A stretch of 64,000 bases of DNA from Candidatus Edwardsbacteria bacterium RifOxyA12_full_54_48 (GCA_001777915.1 MFFN01000006.1:338935-402934); one strand, 5' to 3'; shown: positions 24,226 through 34,217, counted from the first letter of the stretch. Program-made: numbers and translations. The notes: generated by a model from the sequence alone, not told the origin.

Positions 24226-25017
24226 TTATGTGCCGTTTTTATTATCAATTAACTCTTTTGCTAATTTTCTATAAACCTCATTCTCTGCGTTTTTAGAAAT
24301 ACCAGTGTATATCTTGATTAACTTTTTATCAGGCTCGTCAAATACTGAAATATATTGGGAGAAATCTTTCTTTTGATCAACTTTTCTTTGCTTATACATT
24401 TCAAGAAAACCATAGGGATTATTTTGAATTGCTTTAACAATAAAATCCGGCATTGCTTCCCCTAATTCAGCATTTGTCATTATATTACTGTTCAATTTGA
24501 TCAATGCTGAAATAAAACAGGTATCCTTTTTACTTTCATTTGACATTATTTGAAACGTCTTCCAAACCAAACCGTAATTTTCATCATCATTTGTAAGCAG
24601 CTGTGAAAAAAGTGCTTCACCGGTAAAATAATCATAGTCGGAATAAAGTTTTACCAATATATCAGCTTGTGATTTACTTAATGACTTTTTCGTTGTTATC
24701 TCAAGCAGTAATTGTTTTAACTTATTATTAACCTCAGTATATCTATCAATGGATTCTTGGGAAGTTAATATTTCCAGACGTTTAATTTGTTCATCAAGTT
24801 CTTTGCTGTCTTTTGCCGGGAACCAGTCATAATAAAATTGACAAATTGAGGCACTGTCATTTGGAAATACTTTTACGGCTTTCTCTATGATATTCTTGAA
24901 TCTCAAAGAAGCGTTGTTTGATGAATTTATATTTTTCCCCGCCTCATTACTGCTCGTTTTATTACTGCAGGAATACATCAAAGCTGTAATCAACATTAAA
25001 TATACTATTCTTTTCAT
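24226..25017 (-). CDS. lipoprotein of unknown function
   Basis: This 263-residue protein has a short hydrophobic leader and a lipobox ending in C17 (ALMYSC), then a Ser/Asn linker. The body is helical and charged with no motif I recognise. It is AT-rich, ends 81 bases before the deaminase-fusion start on the same strand, and begins 60 bases after atpK. It belongs to insert B and may be co-transcribed with the fusion gene. Confidence 0.65.
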   Translation of the reverse strand: MKRIVYLMLITALMYSCSNKTSSNEAGKNINSSNNASLRFKNIIEKAVKVFPNDSASICQFYYDWFPAKDSKELDEQIKRLEILTSQESIDRYTEVNNKLKQLLLEITTKKSLSKSQADILVKLYSDYDYFTGEALFSQLLTNDDENYGLVWKTFQIMSNESKKDTCFISALIKLNSNIMTNAELGEAMPDFIVKAIQNNPYGFLEMYKQRKVDQKKDFSQYISVFDEPDKKLIKIYTGISKNAENEVYRKLAKELIDNKNGT

Positions 25018-25077
25018 TTCACATTCCCCTTTTATAAGGCGTGCAATTCATCAATTTCCAATAAAAATACGAAACAT

Positions 25078-25581
25078 CTACTTTAGTATAAACGTCATTA
25101 CCAAAGCGAACACTGCGTAGGTCTCCGGCATGGCCCCGGCCACCAGCGCGTTCCCCAGCGTATTCTTCCCCTCCTGTATGCTCTTTATCCCCGCGGCGCA
25201 GACGATCCCCTGGTACCAGGCGCTGATCATCAATATCACGCTGGCGATGGCCGCCTTGCCGGCCACGGTGTAGGGGTCGGTGGCGAAGCCGCCCAAGTTG
25301 GTGAAGAATATCACCATCCCGTAGATCCCCTGGGTGGAGGGCATCAGGGCCACCGCGATGTTCTTGTAAAAATTCTCCTCGCCCCCGGCCAGCAGGGCCT
25401 GGAAGGATATCACCAGGCCGATGGCCGAGCCGCTCAGGGCCAGCGACAGACTTAAACCCAGGGCCATCTTGGCCAACAGGGGCGCCCAGACGAAGGCGGC
25501 CGGAGCCTCCTGACCTAGGGCCGGTGCGGCGGCCATCAGCGACAGCAGGAACAGGGCCGGGATGGTAAGTTTCTTTTTCAT
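25078..25581 (-). CDS. atpK: V/A-type ATPase subunit K (membrane ring)
   Basis: The 167-residue rotor-ring proteolipid has four membrane helices in two hairpins, preceded by an extra signal-like N-terminal segment. MPSTQGIYG (first hairpin), WYQGIVCAAGI (third helix) and MPETYAVFAL (fourth helix) carry Thr-Gln, Gln and Glu. These match the sodium-binding positions described for Enterococcus hirae NtpK (T64, Q65, Q110, E139). Sodium coupling is therefore likely but not proven. It is the last gene of the ATPase operon, two bases after subunit I. Its 3' end is duplicated at 22313-22378. Confidence 0.95.
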   Translation of the reverse strand: MKKKLTIPALFLLSLMAAAPALGQEAPAAFVWAPLLAKMALGLSLSLALSGSAIGLVISFQALLAGGEENFYKNIAVALMPSTQGIYGMVIFFTNLGGFATDPYTVAGKAAIASVILMISAWYQGIVCAAGIKSIQEGKNTLGNALVAGAMPETYAVFALVMTFILK

Positions 25582-25583
25582 GT

Positions 25584-27383
25584 CTATCCTCTTTCGGTTT
25601 TGAAGGGTTTGTATTCTATGCCCCCGCCCTGGAAGAAATTCTTAAAAGCCTCCACAAAATGGAGCCGGGCGGAATGGACCGTGCTTCCCAGTATGGACAG
25701 GGCCAGGTTGAAGCTGTGGCCGGCGATCAGGATCAGCACCGCCAGCGGGATGCCCAAAGCCGGACCGGCCGAGCCGTAGACCATCCCGGCCAGCTGGTTC
25801 ATCACCGAGGCGATGGCCGAGGTGGCGATGCCCAGCCCGAACAGCCGGGCGTACGACAGCAGGTCGCCGATCAGCCCGGTCAGCCCGTAGATGCTCCATA
25901 GCCCCAGCCCGATGCGGGCCAGCCAGTTCCTGTGGTCGGAGGAAAATAACAGCGTCAGCAACAGGCCCAGGATGATCAGCCCCGAACCGGCGTAATAGAG
26001 TATCGGGCTGTATGCCGCATTAGTGAACCATATGTTGCGGCTGACCAAGCTTACCCCGCCCCACAGCACCAGCAGAGTGGCCAATTTTTGCAGGACGCCC
26101 TGAAAGTTCTGGGCCTGGAGCATCCCCAGCAGATACGAAAAGGAAAGATGCAATACCCCCAGCCCCAGGGCCAGGTAGAAGAACAGCATGGGGTCCCCGG
26201 CGCCCACCGAGACGTCCAACAGTATCCACTGGCGGCTGGCGAATTCGTAGCCGAACACCGAACCGGTGATCAAGCCCACCACGATGGTGGAGACGGCGAA
26301 GGCCTGGCACAATCTCAGAGGCAGGATCAATGCGGGGTTCTTGGGCCCCAGTTTCTTTTCCATAATATGGGCCGCCAGCAGAAAGACCAGCCCGTAACCG
26401 GCGTCGCTCAAACAGATGCCGAAGAACAGTATCATGAACGGCGCGAAGAAATACGAGGGATCGATGTCCCGGTACCGGGGCAGGCCGTAGAGTTTGAGCA
26501 GGGGCTCGATCCGTTTAATGAACCAGTTGTTCTTCAACAGCAGGGGCGGCTGTTCGTCGGGCGAGGGTTTCCTCATCTCGATCTTCAGGGGGAGGCCGCT
26601 GTCGCTGACTGTTTTCTGTAAAAGGGATTCATTTTCGGCCGGCAGCCAGCCCTCCAGCCCGAAAAGATATTCCTGGGAATGCAGGGCCGCGATACCGTGC
26701 TCTAAGGTCGCCCGGTTGAGCGCCTCTCTATACTGCTTTTTGACCGCCTCCCTTCTGCCGGCCAGCCCGGCCAGGGTTTTTCTGACCATCTCCTGCTGCT
26801 GCGTCAAGCTTTGCTGTTCCCGGCGGGCCTGCTCCAGGCCCATCTCGGGCCAGCCCAGCAAGGCGGCGTGAAAGACTTCTAGCTCGGGACGATGGGAGAT
26901 GACGAAGAACAGCGGATATTTCTTCTGCGACACCACCTGGAGATAAGCGTCCTGGGGGATCTTTACCGCCTCCAGGTCCTTCTGGGCCGCCCGGTAGCGG
27001 TTGACATACAGCCCGTGCCGGCGGAGCTCTTCGGCATGGGCCGGGTCGAAGTCGCCCCAGGGCTCCAAGTCGGTGATCAAACCATCCAGATGGGCCAGCC
27101 GGGCGGTGGCCTCGCTGAGCCGGTGCAGCAGGGACTCGACCCGGAAGACAAGCTGATCGTCGGGTATCTGATCATCGGATATGCCGTCCCCGTCGGCGTA
27201 TCTGTCCAGCGCCTTCAGGACCGCATCTATCTTTTTCAGCTCCGGCAGGTCGGCGATCCTGGAAATTTTTTCCTTCGGCAGGTCGATATGCACCACCCCG
27301 GCGCTTTGCAACAGGGCCATGGCCCTCTCCCTGGCCTGGGAAGGGCCCACCATGTAGATCCGTGTCATGGGGGCGATGGACAA
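25584..27383 (-). CDS. atpI: V/A-type ATPase subunit I (stator membrane subunit)
   Basis: This 599-residue subunit carries the ion half-channels and anchors the peripheral stalk. The N-terminal 300 residues are a soluble coiled-coil domain (for example REAVKKQYREALNRATLEHG). From about residue 325 there are seven or so membrane helices, including FFGICLSDAGYGLVFLLA and LIGDLLSYARLFGLGIATSA, in which the conserved Arg faces the ring Glu. It is shorter than many homologues, as is usual for this operon type. Confidence 0.95.
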   Translation of the reverse strand: MSIAPMTRIYMVGPSQARERAMALLQSAGVVHIDLPKEKISRIADLPELKKIDAVLKALDRYADGDGISDDQIPDDQLVFRVESLLHRLSEATARLAHLDGLITDLEPWGDFDPAHAEELRRHGLYVNRYRAAQKDLEAVKIPQDAYLQVVSQKKYPLFFVISHRPELEVFHAALLGWPEMGLEQARREQQSLTQQQEMVRKTLAGLAGRREAVKKQYREALNRATLEHGIAALHSQEYLFGLEGWLPAENESLLQKTVSDSGLPLKIEMRKPSPDEQPPLLLKNNWFIKRIEPLLKLYGLPRYRDIDPSYFFAPFMILFFGICLSDAGYGLVFLLAAHIMEKKLGPKNPALILPLRLCQAFAVSTIVVGLITGSVFGYEFASRQWILLDVSVGAGDPMLFFYLALGLGVLHLSFSYLLGMLQAQNFQGVLQKLATLLVLWGGVSLVSRNIWFTNAAYSPILYYAGSGLIILGLLLTLLFSSDHRNWLARIGLGLWSIYGLTGLIGDLLSYARLFGLGIATSAIASVMNQLAGMVYGSAGPALGIPLAVLILIAGHSFNLALSILGSTVHSARLHFVEAFKNFFQGGGIEYKPFKTERG

Positions 27384-27429
27384 TTTTTGATTCTCCGAAT
27401 ATTATGATTTTCAGAATTTATGCGGTGGT

Positions 27430-27540
27430 TTCGATACGCCCCGCCGTTGACCGAGTGGCTGTTCAGTCAGGTTTGGCTTTATCGCCGGCTTGCTGAACAG
27501 ATGTATCGAGGCAGGCGGGGCACTCAACTACCGGCATTTA
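27430..27540. repeat. family D repeat in the atpD-atpI spacer
   Basis: It runs from ttcgatacgcc to atgtatcgagg, then ggcggggc...ctaccggc, with inner arms gttcagtcagg/ttgctgaac. It fills most of the 27384-27537 gap within the ATPase operon and touches the atpD stop. Confidence 0.55.
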
Positions 27541-28140
27541 AAACGACACGGCGCTCAAGCGCTTGGCCGCCTTGGCCACCCCCACCGCCACCGCCCGCTG
27601 GTCCTGCAGATAGACGTTGATGTGCCGGATGGCATCCCGGCAGTCCGGCATCAGCCGCTGTTCGTAGAGGTTGATCCGCTGGCTGGTCTTGCGCAGCCCC
27701 TCGGACAGCAGGGCCTCCTGGTCCCGCAGGAATCTCAATTCGGTCTTTAAGTAGATGATACTACGGGCGGTGTCCCGGACGGTCTCGAAGGAATAGGGCG
27801 TGTCGAAGAATCCGTAGGCCGGCTGGCGGAAGACAATGCCGTCCAACTGCGGCACTTTCAGGCCGGCGAAATTCTTGACCGAGCTTTTCAGCTGCTCGAT
27901 CTCCAGGAACGGCCCTAAAAGTCCCTCCATCTCCCGGAACAGCGACGAGAAGGCCCCGGCCTTTTCCAGCGAAGCCTCCAGCTGAAGCGACTTCTCCCGG
28001 ATGGCTCTTCTGACCTGTGCCTGCTGCAGCAGAAAGAGCTGCTTCCGGGCCTCCAGGGCCGGCAGGAACCGCTGGTACATTCCCAGCTTCTGCTTCTGCT
28101 CCCTTAAGGAGACCTTATTTAGTTTGATGTTCTCCGGCAT
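27538..28140 (-). CDS. atpD: V/A-type ATPase subunit D (central rotor)
   Basis: The 200-residue protein is two long helices that form the rotor shaft inside the A3B3 head. It starts MPENIKLNKVSLREQKQKL, and the C-terminal helix includes LRKTSQRINLYEQRLMPD, the family signature (N-x-x-E). It begins three bases after the atpB stop. A dispersed palindromic repeat (27430-27540) lies between it and subunit I. Confidence 0.93.
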   Translation of the reverse strand: MPENIKLNKVSLREQKQKLGMYQRFLPALEARKQLFLLQQAQVRRAIREKSLQLEASLEKAGAFSSLFREMEGLLGPFLEIEQLKSSVKNFAGLKVPQLDGIVFRQPAYGFFDTPYSFETVRDTARSIIYLKTELRFLRDQEALLSEGLRKTSQRINLYEQRLMPDCRDAIRHINVYLQDQRAVAVGVAKAAKRLSAVSF

Positions 28141-28143
28141 AGA

Positions 28144-29448
28144 TCAATTTTTCTTGGGCCAGTATTTGTCTATCATCTCCTGCTTGATCCCCACCTCGTC
28201 CGGGGTGAAGCACTCGGCCAGGGTCTGCCAGCCCAGGTCCAGGGCCTGTTCCAGCCCGATATCCACCTTCAGGTCCAGGAACCGCCGGTAGAACTTTTGG
28301 GAGTAGTCCAGATAGCGATCGTCCTCCGGGGTCTTATCGAAGCCCATGGCCAGCTTCTGCTCCACCTCCCGGCTCTTGGCGTAGAGCCGGATCATGCTGT
28401 TCATGATGTGGCCGTGGTCCTCCCGGGTCACCTTGCCGATCACCAGCTGCTTGAGGCGGGACAGCGAGCCGAAGGGCTCCACCACTCCCTTGCGCAGGTA
28501 GAACTGCCCCTCGGTGATGTAGCCGGTGTTGTCCGGCACCGGATGGGTGACGTCGTCGCCCGGCATGGTGGTCACCGCCAGGATGGTGATGGAGCCGGCC
28601 CCCTCGAAATCCACCGCCTTCTCGTAGCGGGCCGCCAGGTCGCTATACAGCGAGCCGGGATAGCCCAGGTTGGAGGGCACCTGGTCCATGGAGATGGCGA
28701 TCTCCTTGAGGGCGTCGGCGAAGGCGGTCATGTCGCTCAGCAGCACCAGCACCCTTTTCCCCTGCACCCCGAACTGCTCGGCCGCCGCCAGGGCCAGGTC
28801 CGGCACCAGCAGACGCTCCACCACCGGATCGGAGGCGGTGTGGATGAACATGATGGTCCGGGACAGCACCCCGGCCTGCTCGAAGGAATTCTTGAATTTC
28901 AGATACTCGTCGTATTTCAGGCCGATGCCTCCCAGGATCACCACGTCGGCGTTGGCCCGCATCCCTATCCGGGCCAGCAGTTCGTTGTAGGGCTCGCCGG
29001 CCGCAGCGAAGATGGGCAGCTTCTGGCTCTCCACCAGCGGATTGAAGACGTCCACCATCGGCACCCGGGTCTCGATGAATCCCCGGGGGATCACCCGCCT
29101 GATGGGGTTGACCGACGGTCCGCCGATCTCGATCTTGGGCAGTGCTTTCAACTCCGGCCCGCCGTCCATCGGCTGGCCCGATCCGTTGAAGATCCTTCCC
29201 AGCAGGGCCTCCCCGAAGGCCACCTGCATGGGGTGTTTGAGGAACCGCACCTGGTCGCCGGTGGAGATGCCCCGGGTCCCGGCGAACACCTGCAGGAAGA
29301 CCTGGTCGCCCTGCAGGCGGATCACCTGGGCCAGCGAAGAGCGGCCCTGTCCCTTGACTGTGGCCAGTTCGCCGTTGCGGATGCCGGCGGCCTGGACGGT
29401 GATGATGTCCCCCTGGATCCGGGAGATCAAATTATATTCCTGGATCAT
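28144..29448 (-). CDS. atpB: V/A-type ATPase subunit B
   Basis: This is the 434-residue regulatory, non-catalytic head subunit. The degenerate nucleotide site is seen as [17 protein letters not shown] near residue 143, in place of a Walker A. Other family hallmarks are [32 protein letters not shown] and [11 protein letters not shown]. The start overlaps the stop of subunit A by four bases (ATGA), indicating translational coupling. Confidence 0.96.
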   Translation of the reverse strand: MIQEYNLISRIQGDIITVQAAGIRNGELATVKGQGRSSLAQVIRLQGDQVFLQVFAGTRGISTGDQVRFLKHPMQVAFGEALLGRIFNGSGQPMDGGPELKALPKIEIGGPSVNPIRRVIPRGFIETRVPMVDVFNPLVESQKLPIFAAAGEPYNELLARIGMRANADVVILGGIGLKYDEYLKFKNSFEQAGVLSRTIMFIHTASDPVVERLLVPDLALAAAEQFGVQGKRVLVLLSDMTAFADALKEIAISMDQVPSNLGYPGSLYSDLAARYEKAVDFEGAGSITILAVTTMPGDDVTHPVPDNTGYITEGQFYLRKGVVEPFGSLSRLKQLVIGKVTREDHGHIMNSMIRLYAKSREVEQKLAMGFDKTPEDDRYLDYSQKFYRRFLDLKVDIGLEQALDLGWQTLAECFTPDEVGIKQEMIDKYWPKKN

Positions 29449-31214
29449 CTGGCCTCCTCCTTGCCCAGCATGGCGCCTATCTCCCGGCGGTATCCCGTAT
29501 ATTTTTCGCCCTGGTAGGGGCTGTACTTCATCTGGAAGAACAGGTTCTGCAGGCGGGTCATCTGGTCCCGGGCCTGCTGCTTGTTCTCAAAATCGAATTG
29601 GTGGCGGACCATCTCGGTCAATAAAATAAAATCCTCTATCTGCCGGTCGCGCGAGGTGGCCCTGTCCACCGGGTCGAAGGAATCCTGCTGCAGGCAGGTG
29701 GCGTCCACGATCTCCGATTTCTGGTAGCTCACCAGGTCGGGCAGGGAGATGCCCTCCTCCCCCACCACCAGCATCATCTGCCGGACGGCGTTGCCGTCGG
29801 CCATCAGCTTATGGGTCTCCCCCACCATCTCCACCCATTCCGGATGGCGCCGGTTCAGGAAATCCTCCATCTGTTTGAGGTACAGACTCCAGGATATCAG
29901 CGGATCGATGGCCGGATACCTCCGCTGGTCGGAGCGGCTGCGCGACAGCCCGTGGAAGGCCCCCACCACTTTCAGGGTGTTCTGGGTCACCGGTTCCTCG
30001 AAGTTGCCCCCGGCCGGGGAGACGCTGCCGATCATGGTCAGCGAGCCGGTGCTCTCATTATGCAGTTTGACCACCCCGGCCCGTTCGTAGACCGCGGCGA
30101 TCCGGCTCTCCAGATAGGCCGGGAAGGCCTCCTCGCCTGGGATCTCCTCCAAGCGGGCTGAGGATTCTCTGAGGGCCTGGGCCCAGCGCGAGGTGCTGTC
30201 GGCCAGCAGCAAAACCTTCAGGCCCAGCTGTCGGTAGTACTCGCCCAGGGTCAGCCCGGTGTAGATGGATGCCTCCCGGGCCGCCACCGGCATGGAGGAG
30301 GTGTTGCAGATGATCACCGTCCGGTCCATCAGGGAGCGCCCGGTCTTGGGATCCTCCAGCTGGGGGAACTCCCGGATGGTCTCCACCACCTCGCCAGCCC
30401 GCTCCCCGCAGGCCACGATGATGACGATGTCGGCCTCGGCATAGCGGGAGATGATCTGCTGCAGCACGGTCTTGCCGGCCCCGAAGGGGCCGGGGATGCA
30501 GGCGGTGCCGCCCTCGGCCAGGGGGAAGAAGATGTCTATCAGCCGACACTGGGTCAGCAGCTGCTTGTCCGGCAGCAGCCGCTCCCGGTAGGCCCGCATC
30601 GGCTGTTTTACCGGCCACTCCTGTTTCATGGTAACATTGATCTCTCGACCATCCTGGTTTTTTATTTTGGCGATGGTGTGGGATATCTTGTATTTGCCGG
30701 CCGGGGATATTTCGGTGATCTCCCAATTGCCGGAAAGCGCCAGGGGGACCATTATGGGATGGCCGAACAGCCCCTCGGTGACCTCCCCCAGGTATTCCCC
30801 CGCCTTGACCCGGTCCCCCTTTTTGGCCAGGGGAACGAAGTCCCACAGCTTCTCCTCGTCCAAAGGCGGAAGGTATTGTCCCCGCTTCAGGAAGAAGCCC
30901 TGGTTGTTCTCCAGCAGGGCCAGCGGGTTCTGCAGGCCGTCGTAGATGTTGCCCAGCATGCCCGGCCCCAGCACGGCCGACAGCACCTGTCCGGAGAAAT
31001 CGACCCGGTCGCCGATCATCAGTCCGGCGGTGCTCTCGAATACCTGCATGTCCACCTGGCGGCCCCGGATCCTGATGACCTCCGACTTTAGCGATTGCCC
31101 CTGGCAGTGGACGTAGGCCACCTCGTTCTGCATCACCTCCCGGCCGGGATCGATCTCGGCCACCACCAGCGGCCCGTTGACCGATACCACTCTTCCTATG
31201 GTCTTATCCGTCAC
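29445..31214 (-). CDS. atpA: V/A-type ATPase catalytic subunit A
   Basis: This 589-residue catalytic subunit hydrolyses or synthesises ATP in the peripheral head. Walker [13 protein letters not shown] is near residue 232, with [15 protein letters not shown] and [15 protein letters not shown] (Walker B region) following. The long non-homologous insertion of V/A-type A subunits is present before the P-loop. It overlaps the DUF2764 gene stop by four bases. Confidence 0.97.
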   Translation of the reverse strand: MTDKTIGRVVSVNGPLVVAEIDPGREVMQNEVAYVHCQGQSLKSEVIRIRGRQVDMQVFESTAGLMIGDRVDFSGQVLSAVLGPGMLGNIYDGLQNPLALLENNQGFFLKRGQYLPPLDEEKLWDFVPLAKKGDRVKAGEYLGEVTEGLFGHPIMVPLALSGNWEITEISPAGKYKISHTIAKIKNQDGREINVTMKQEWPVKQPMRAYRERLLPDKQLLTQCRLIDIFFPLAEGGTACIPGPFGAGKTVLQQIISRYAEADIVIIVACGERAGEVVETIREFPQLEDPKTGRSLMDRTVIICNTSSMPVAAREASIYTGLTLGEYYRQLGLKVLLLADSTSRWAQALRESSARLEEIPGEEAFPAYLESRIAAVYERAGVVKLHNESTGSLTMIGSVSPAGGNFEEPVTQNTLKVVGAFHGLSRSRSDQRRYPAIDPLISWSLYLKQMEDFLNRRHPEWVEMVGETHKLMADGNAVRQMMLVVGEEGISLPDLVSYQKSEIVDATCLQQDSFDPVDRATSRDRQIEDFILLTEMVRHQFDFENKQQARDQMTRLQNLFFQMKYSPYQGEKYTGYRREIGAMLGKEEAR

Positions 31215-31939
31215 TTAACTTCTCCGGCAAATGTTATTTTATCCAGGTCGAATGGCTTTCCCTGATCCTGCCACCGGGAAAATATATAGGCCTGCGATAG
31301 ATGTCCCAGCAGGGCGTCCAGCGAAAAGCCGTCATGGTCCAGGCAGCCCGAGATGAACTTCAGCCGCTCCCGGTCCAGGTACCTCTCCGCCTCCAGCGGG
31401 CCGGGGCATTCCCCGAGGCCGGAGAGCAATTTATCGAAACTGTAGCCCGCCTGGTTCGGGGCCACCAGATATCCGGCCGGATCCAGGCCCGCCGCAGAGG
31501 CCCGCCATGACGACAGCGCATTGCGCAACTGGATCTCCCAGGGCAGGTATTTTTTCAAAAAGGCATTGCCGGACCTCTCAGCTGTCCCCAGGGCCCGGGC
31601 GTGATACATCTCCCACAGACGATCGTAGACATAGGGCCGGGCCGGGGCGTCAGCCTGCCCTTTCAGAAAATCCAGGATCACCTCCGGCAGGCCCTCCTGG
31701 GTGTCGATACCCTCCAAAGTCAGTCTTCCCCCCGGCAGGAATTTTTCCCGGCCCGATTCCCGGCTGATGAAATTGGCCACGTCGGCGCAAAGCAGATGGA
31801 CCTCCAGCGTTTCCCGGTCGGCCGGAGCTATGTTCTGCCGGGCCTGGGCCGCCAGCCAGGTTACCTCCGCCCCCAGGGGCTGGCCCAGGGCCGCCGGCAG
31901 GGGCGGCAGCAGGGACATCAGGTAATAATAATTGCCCAC
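31211..31939 (-). CDS. DUF2764 family protein of the V-ATPase operon
   Basis: Bacteroidetes-type V-ATPase operons carry a DUF2764 gene between subunits E and A. It is thought to stand in for the C-type subunit, though this is not firmly shown. The family start (NYYYLMSLLPPLP) appears here after a GTG at 31939, six bases past the atpE stop, giving 242 residues. A longer frame upstream would read through atpE out of phase and is not credible. The protein is helical, with LPWEIQLRNALSSWRA resembling subunit C helices. Confidence 0.85.
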   Translation of the reverse strand: MGNYYYLMSLLPPLPAALGQPLGAEVTWLAAQARQNIAPADRETLEVHLLCADVANFISRESGREKFLPGGRLTLEGIDTQEGLPEVILDFLKGQADAPARPYVYDRLWEMYHARALGTAERSGNAFLKKYLPWEIQLRNALSSWRASAAGLDPAGYLVAPNQAGYSFDKLLSGLGECPGPLEAERYLDRERLKFISGCLDHDGFSLDALLGHLSQAYIFSRWQDQGKPFDLDKITFAGEVK

Positions 31940-31944
31940 GGAAT

Positions 31945-32565
31945 TTATTTCTCCCTGGGAGCAAAGAAATGCTTGCGGAAGCGGGGGGAGCAGAAATCGG
32001 CCAGGGCCTCGGCCAGTCCGTCGCTGAAGTTGAAATGGGTGCCGCTCCCCTGAAGTCCCAGCTTGAAGCCGAAGCTGATCTGGTCGGTGAAGCGGACGTC
32101 CACCTGGCCCAGCATCTTGTGGCTGCATTTGTCCAGAAACCAGGCCTCCAGTTCTTTTTTCTGCTTCTCCGGCAGCAGCAGTTCTATCCTGGTTTCCTTC
32201 CCGGCGCCCTTGGAAAAGGCGGCCAGCACCTGCTCCATCATCTGGGTCATGAATCCCGGGGCGGCTGCCAGCCGGCGGATCTCCTCATCCAGCACCGGCC
32301 GGACCACCGAGCCCTCCAGATCCTCCTGCACCTTCAAAAGGAAGTTCCGGGCGGCGGTGTCCAGGTCCGCCTCTATCTGCTTTTTTATCAGGCCGGCCGA
32401 GGCTTTGGCTTGGGACACCGTCTCATCGGCCTGCCTGCGGGCCCCGGCTTTGATGGCCTCGGCCTCAAGTCTGGCCTCGGCCAGTATCTTCTCGGCCTGG
32501 CCCTTGGCCGGCTCGATGATCCCGTCCTTGAGCTCCTTGGTGATATCGCCCAGGGTTCTGGTCAT
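31945..32565 (-). CDS. atpE: V/A-type ATPase subunit E (peripheral stalk)
   Basis: This 206-residue stator subunit is the first gene of the operon. Its N-terminal half is a long Ala/Glu/Lys helix (KGQAEKILAEARLEAEAIKA) and its C-terminal half a mixed domain that binds the head (VDVRFTDQISFGFKLGL). AGGAG lies upstream of the ATG. No strong promoter was picked out in the AT-rich spacer upstream. Confidence 0.9.
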   Translation of the reverse strand: MTRTLGDITKELKDGIIEPAKGQAEKILAEARLEAEAIKAGARRQADETVSQAKASAGLIKKQIEADLDTAARNFLLKVQEDLEGSVVRPVLDEEIRRLAAAPGFMTQMMEQVLAAFSKGAGKETRIELLLPEKQKKELEAWFLDKCSHKMLGQVDVRFTDQISFGFKLGLQGSGTHFNFSDGLAEALADFCSPRFRKHFFAPREK

Positions 32566-32644
32566 TTATATCTCCTTTTTCTTGGAAGCATGACTGGTCA
32601 ATTTAATATTTCAAAATGCAGATATTAAATTGTAAATTTCAAAT

Positions 32645-33007
32645 TTATTGTTTGCCGCGCTTGGCAGTTACCACTGACTTCGCAATTATTTTAACCAACT
32701 CGGTTGCTTCTTTGAATAAGTCGTCTGTTTGAACGTCGGGTACTAATTGAGCCTTGCGAATAAGCCTTAGCCAATACAACGATTCTTTTAATTCTTTCAG
32801 AACGATCTGCATCTTATGGATGAAATCATTCTTGCTTTCTGCCCCGCAGCATTCCTCATAATTTGCCCCGGCCGAGGTCGTAGCTCTCATCAGCTGTTTC
32901 GAAATGTGAAATCCGGCTGCGGTCTTTGCCAAGGTTCCCATTAATTTGATTATGGCGGCGGCAAAATTCAACAGGCGTTCTGATATTTCATTCTTCTGCA
33001 GGCTCAT
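32645..33007 (-). CDS. four-helix-bundle protein (23S rRNA IVS-type)
   Basis: This 120-residue protein belongs to the small four-helix family (TIGR02436) first seen in 23S rRNA intervening sequences. Signature segments are KQLMRATTSAGANYEECCGAES and LKELKESLYWLRLI. Members are widely scattered and often mobile; their function is unknown. Here it is inserted between the ATPase operon and dapL, with AT-rich palindromic sequence after it (32599-32640) and heptad repeats before it (33007-33063), consistent with a mobile cassette. Confidence 0.85.
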   Translation of the reverse strand: MSLQKNEISERLLNFAAAIIKLMGTLAKTAAGFHISKQLMRATTSAGANYEECCGAESKNDFIHKMQIVLKELKESLYWLRLIRKAQLVPDVQTDDLFKEATELVKIIAKSVVTAKRGKQ

Positions 33008-33063
33008 TTTTCAATTTGAATTTTTAATTTTACATTTTGCATTTTGCATTTTGCATTTTTAAT
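33007..33063. repeat. AT-rich heptanucleotide repeat between dapL and the four-helix gene
   Basis: Four copies of gcatttt and degenerate attttaa-type units are present, resembling the heptad tracts in asd and the first GT9 gene. Confidence 0.6.
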
Positions 33064-34217
33064 CAAAGTATCTTCCCGATCCTCTCCACCGCTTCCTTCA
33101 TCCGCTGGCTGGGTATGGTCAGGGCCATCCGCACGTATCCCTCGCCGTTGGCCCCGAAACCGACCCCCGGAACCGCCATCACCCCGGCCTTCTCCAGCAA
33201 CAGATCGGCGAAGTCTATCGACCCCGTTTTGCCCGGCGTCTTCAGCCACAGGTAGAAGGTGGCCTTTGGCAGATCGAATTCCAGCCCCATTTTCTTGAGC
33301 CCGGCGGCCAGGATGTCCCGGCGCTCCTGGTAGATCCGGCAGTTGTCCCTGACGCATTCCTGCGATCCCTCTAGGGCGGCGATCCCGGCGTACTGCACCG
33401 CCTGGAACACCCCGGAATCGGTGTTGGTCTTTATCTTGAGAAGGGCTGATAGGATATCGCTGTTTCCCACCGCCATCCCTATCCGCCATCCGGTCATGTT
33501 GTAGGTCTTGGAGAGCGAGTGGAATTCGATGGCGCATTCCTTGGCCCCCTCCACCTGCATTATGCTGGGCGGCTGGTATCCGTCGAAGGCGATCTCGGAA
33601 TATATCCCGTCGTTGAGGATGATGATCTGGTTCTTGACCGCCCATTCGACCAGCTCCCGATAGAAATCCAGGTCCGCCACCGCCGAGGTGGGATTGCTGG
33701 GGTAGCACAGGAATATGGCCTTGATGTTTTTGGTGGGAAGATCGGCGATGAGCGGCAGGTATTGGTTCTCCGGCCGGACCGGGTATTTGACTATCTCCGC
33801 CCCGGCGAACATGGTCTGGGCGGCATAGACCGGATAGCCCGGATCGGGGCACAGCACCCTGTCGCCCGGCCCGAACAGGGCCCAGCAGATGTGGGCCAGG
33901 CCGTCCTTGGCGCCCATCAGGGCCACCACCTCATTTTGGGGATCGAGCGCGGCCCAGAATCTTTTATGATACCAGGCTGCCACCGCCCGGCGGAAGGACA
34001 GCATCCCGTCGTAGGTGGGATAGCAATGGTTCTCGATGTTGCCGGCCTGGGCGCACAGGGCGTCCACGATATGCTTGGGCGTGGGCAGGTCGGGATCGCC
34101 CACCCCCAGGTCGATGATGTCGGCCCCCTTATCCTGCAGCTCCTTCTTCTTGGCGTTGAGCTGGGCGAACAGATAGGGCGGCAGCCTTTGCAGCCGGTCG
34201 GCGGATACTATCCTCAT
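33063..34217 (-). CDS. dapL: LL-diaminopimelate aminotransferase
   Basis: This fold-type I PLP enzyme of 384 residues most likely makes LL-diaminopimelate directly from tetrahydrodipicolinate. The N-terminal IIDLGVGDPDLPTP, the PSNPTSA loop, and the PLP Lys in HSLSKTYNMTGWRIG (near 235) support the family. dapB, dapF, asd and lysC nearby support DapL over a generic aminotransferase. Its ATG at 34217 shares a base with the stop side of the upstream TPR lipoprotein gene. An aspartate/alanine aminotransferase role cannot be excluded. Confidence 0.85.
   Translation of the reverse strand: MRIVSADRLQRLPPYLFAQLNAKKKELQDKGADIIDLGVGDPDLPTPKHIVDALCAQAGNIENHCYPTYDGMLSFRRAVAAWYHKRFWAALDPQNEVVALMGAKDGLAHICWALFGPGDRVLCPDPGYPVYAAQTMFAGAEIVKYPVRPENQYLPLIADLPTKNIKAIFLCYPSNPTSAVADLDFYRELVEWAVKNQIIILNDGIYSEIAFDGYQPPSIMQVEGAKECAIEFHSLSKTYNMTGWRIGMAVGNSDILSALLKIKTNTDSGVFQAVQYAGIAALEGSQECVRDNCRIYQERRDILAAGLKKMGLEFDLPKATFYLWLKTPGKTGSIDFADLLLEKAGVMAVPGVGFGANGEGYVRMALTIPSQRMKEAVERIGKIL

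Noticed and set aside
32045-32128. Upstream extension of the DUF2764 gene
   Set aside because: It overlaps atpE out of phase and gives unlike composition; the family N-terminus NYYYL begins after the GTG at 31939.
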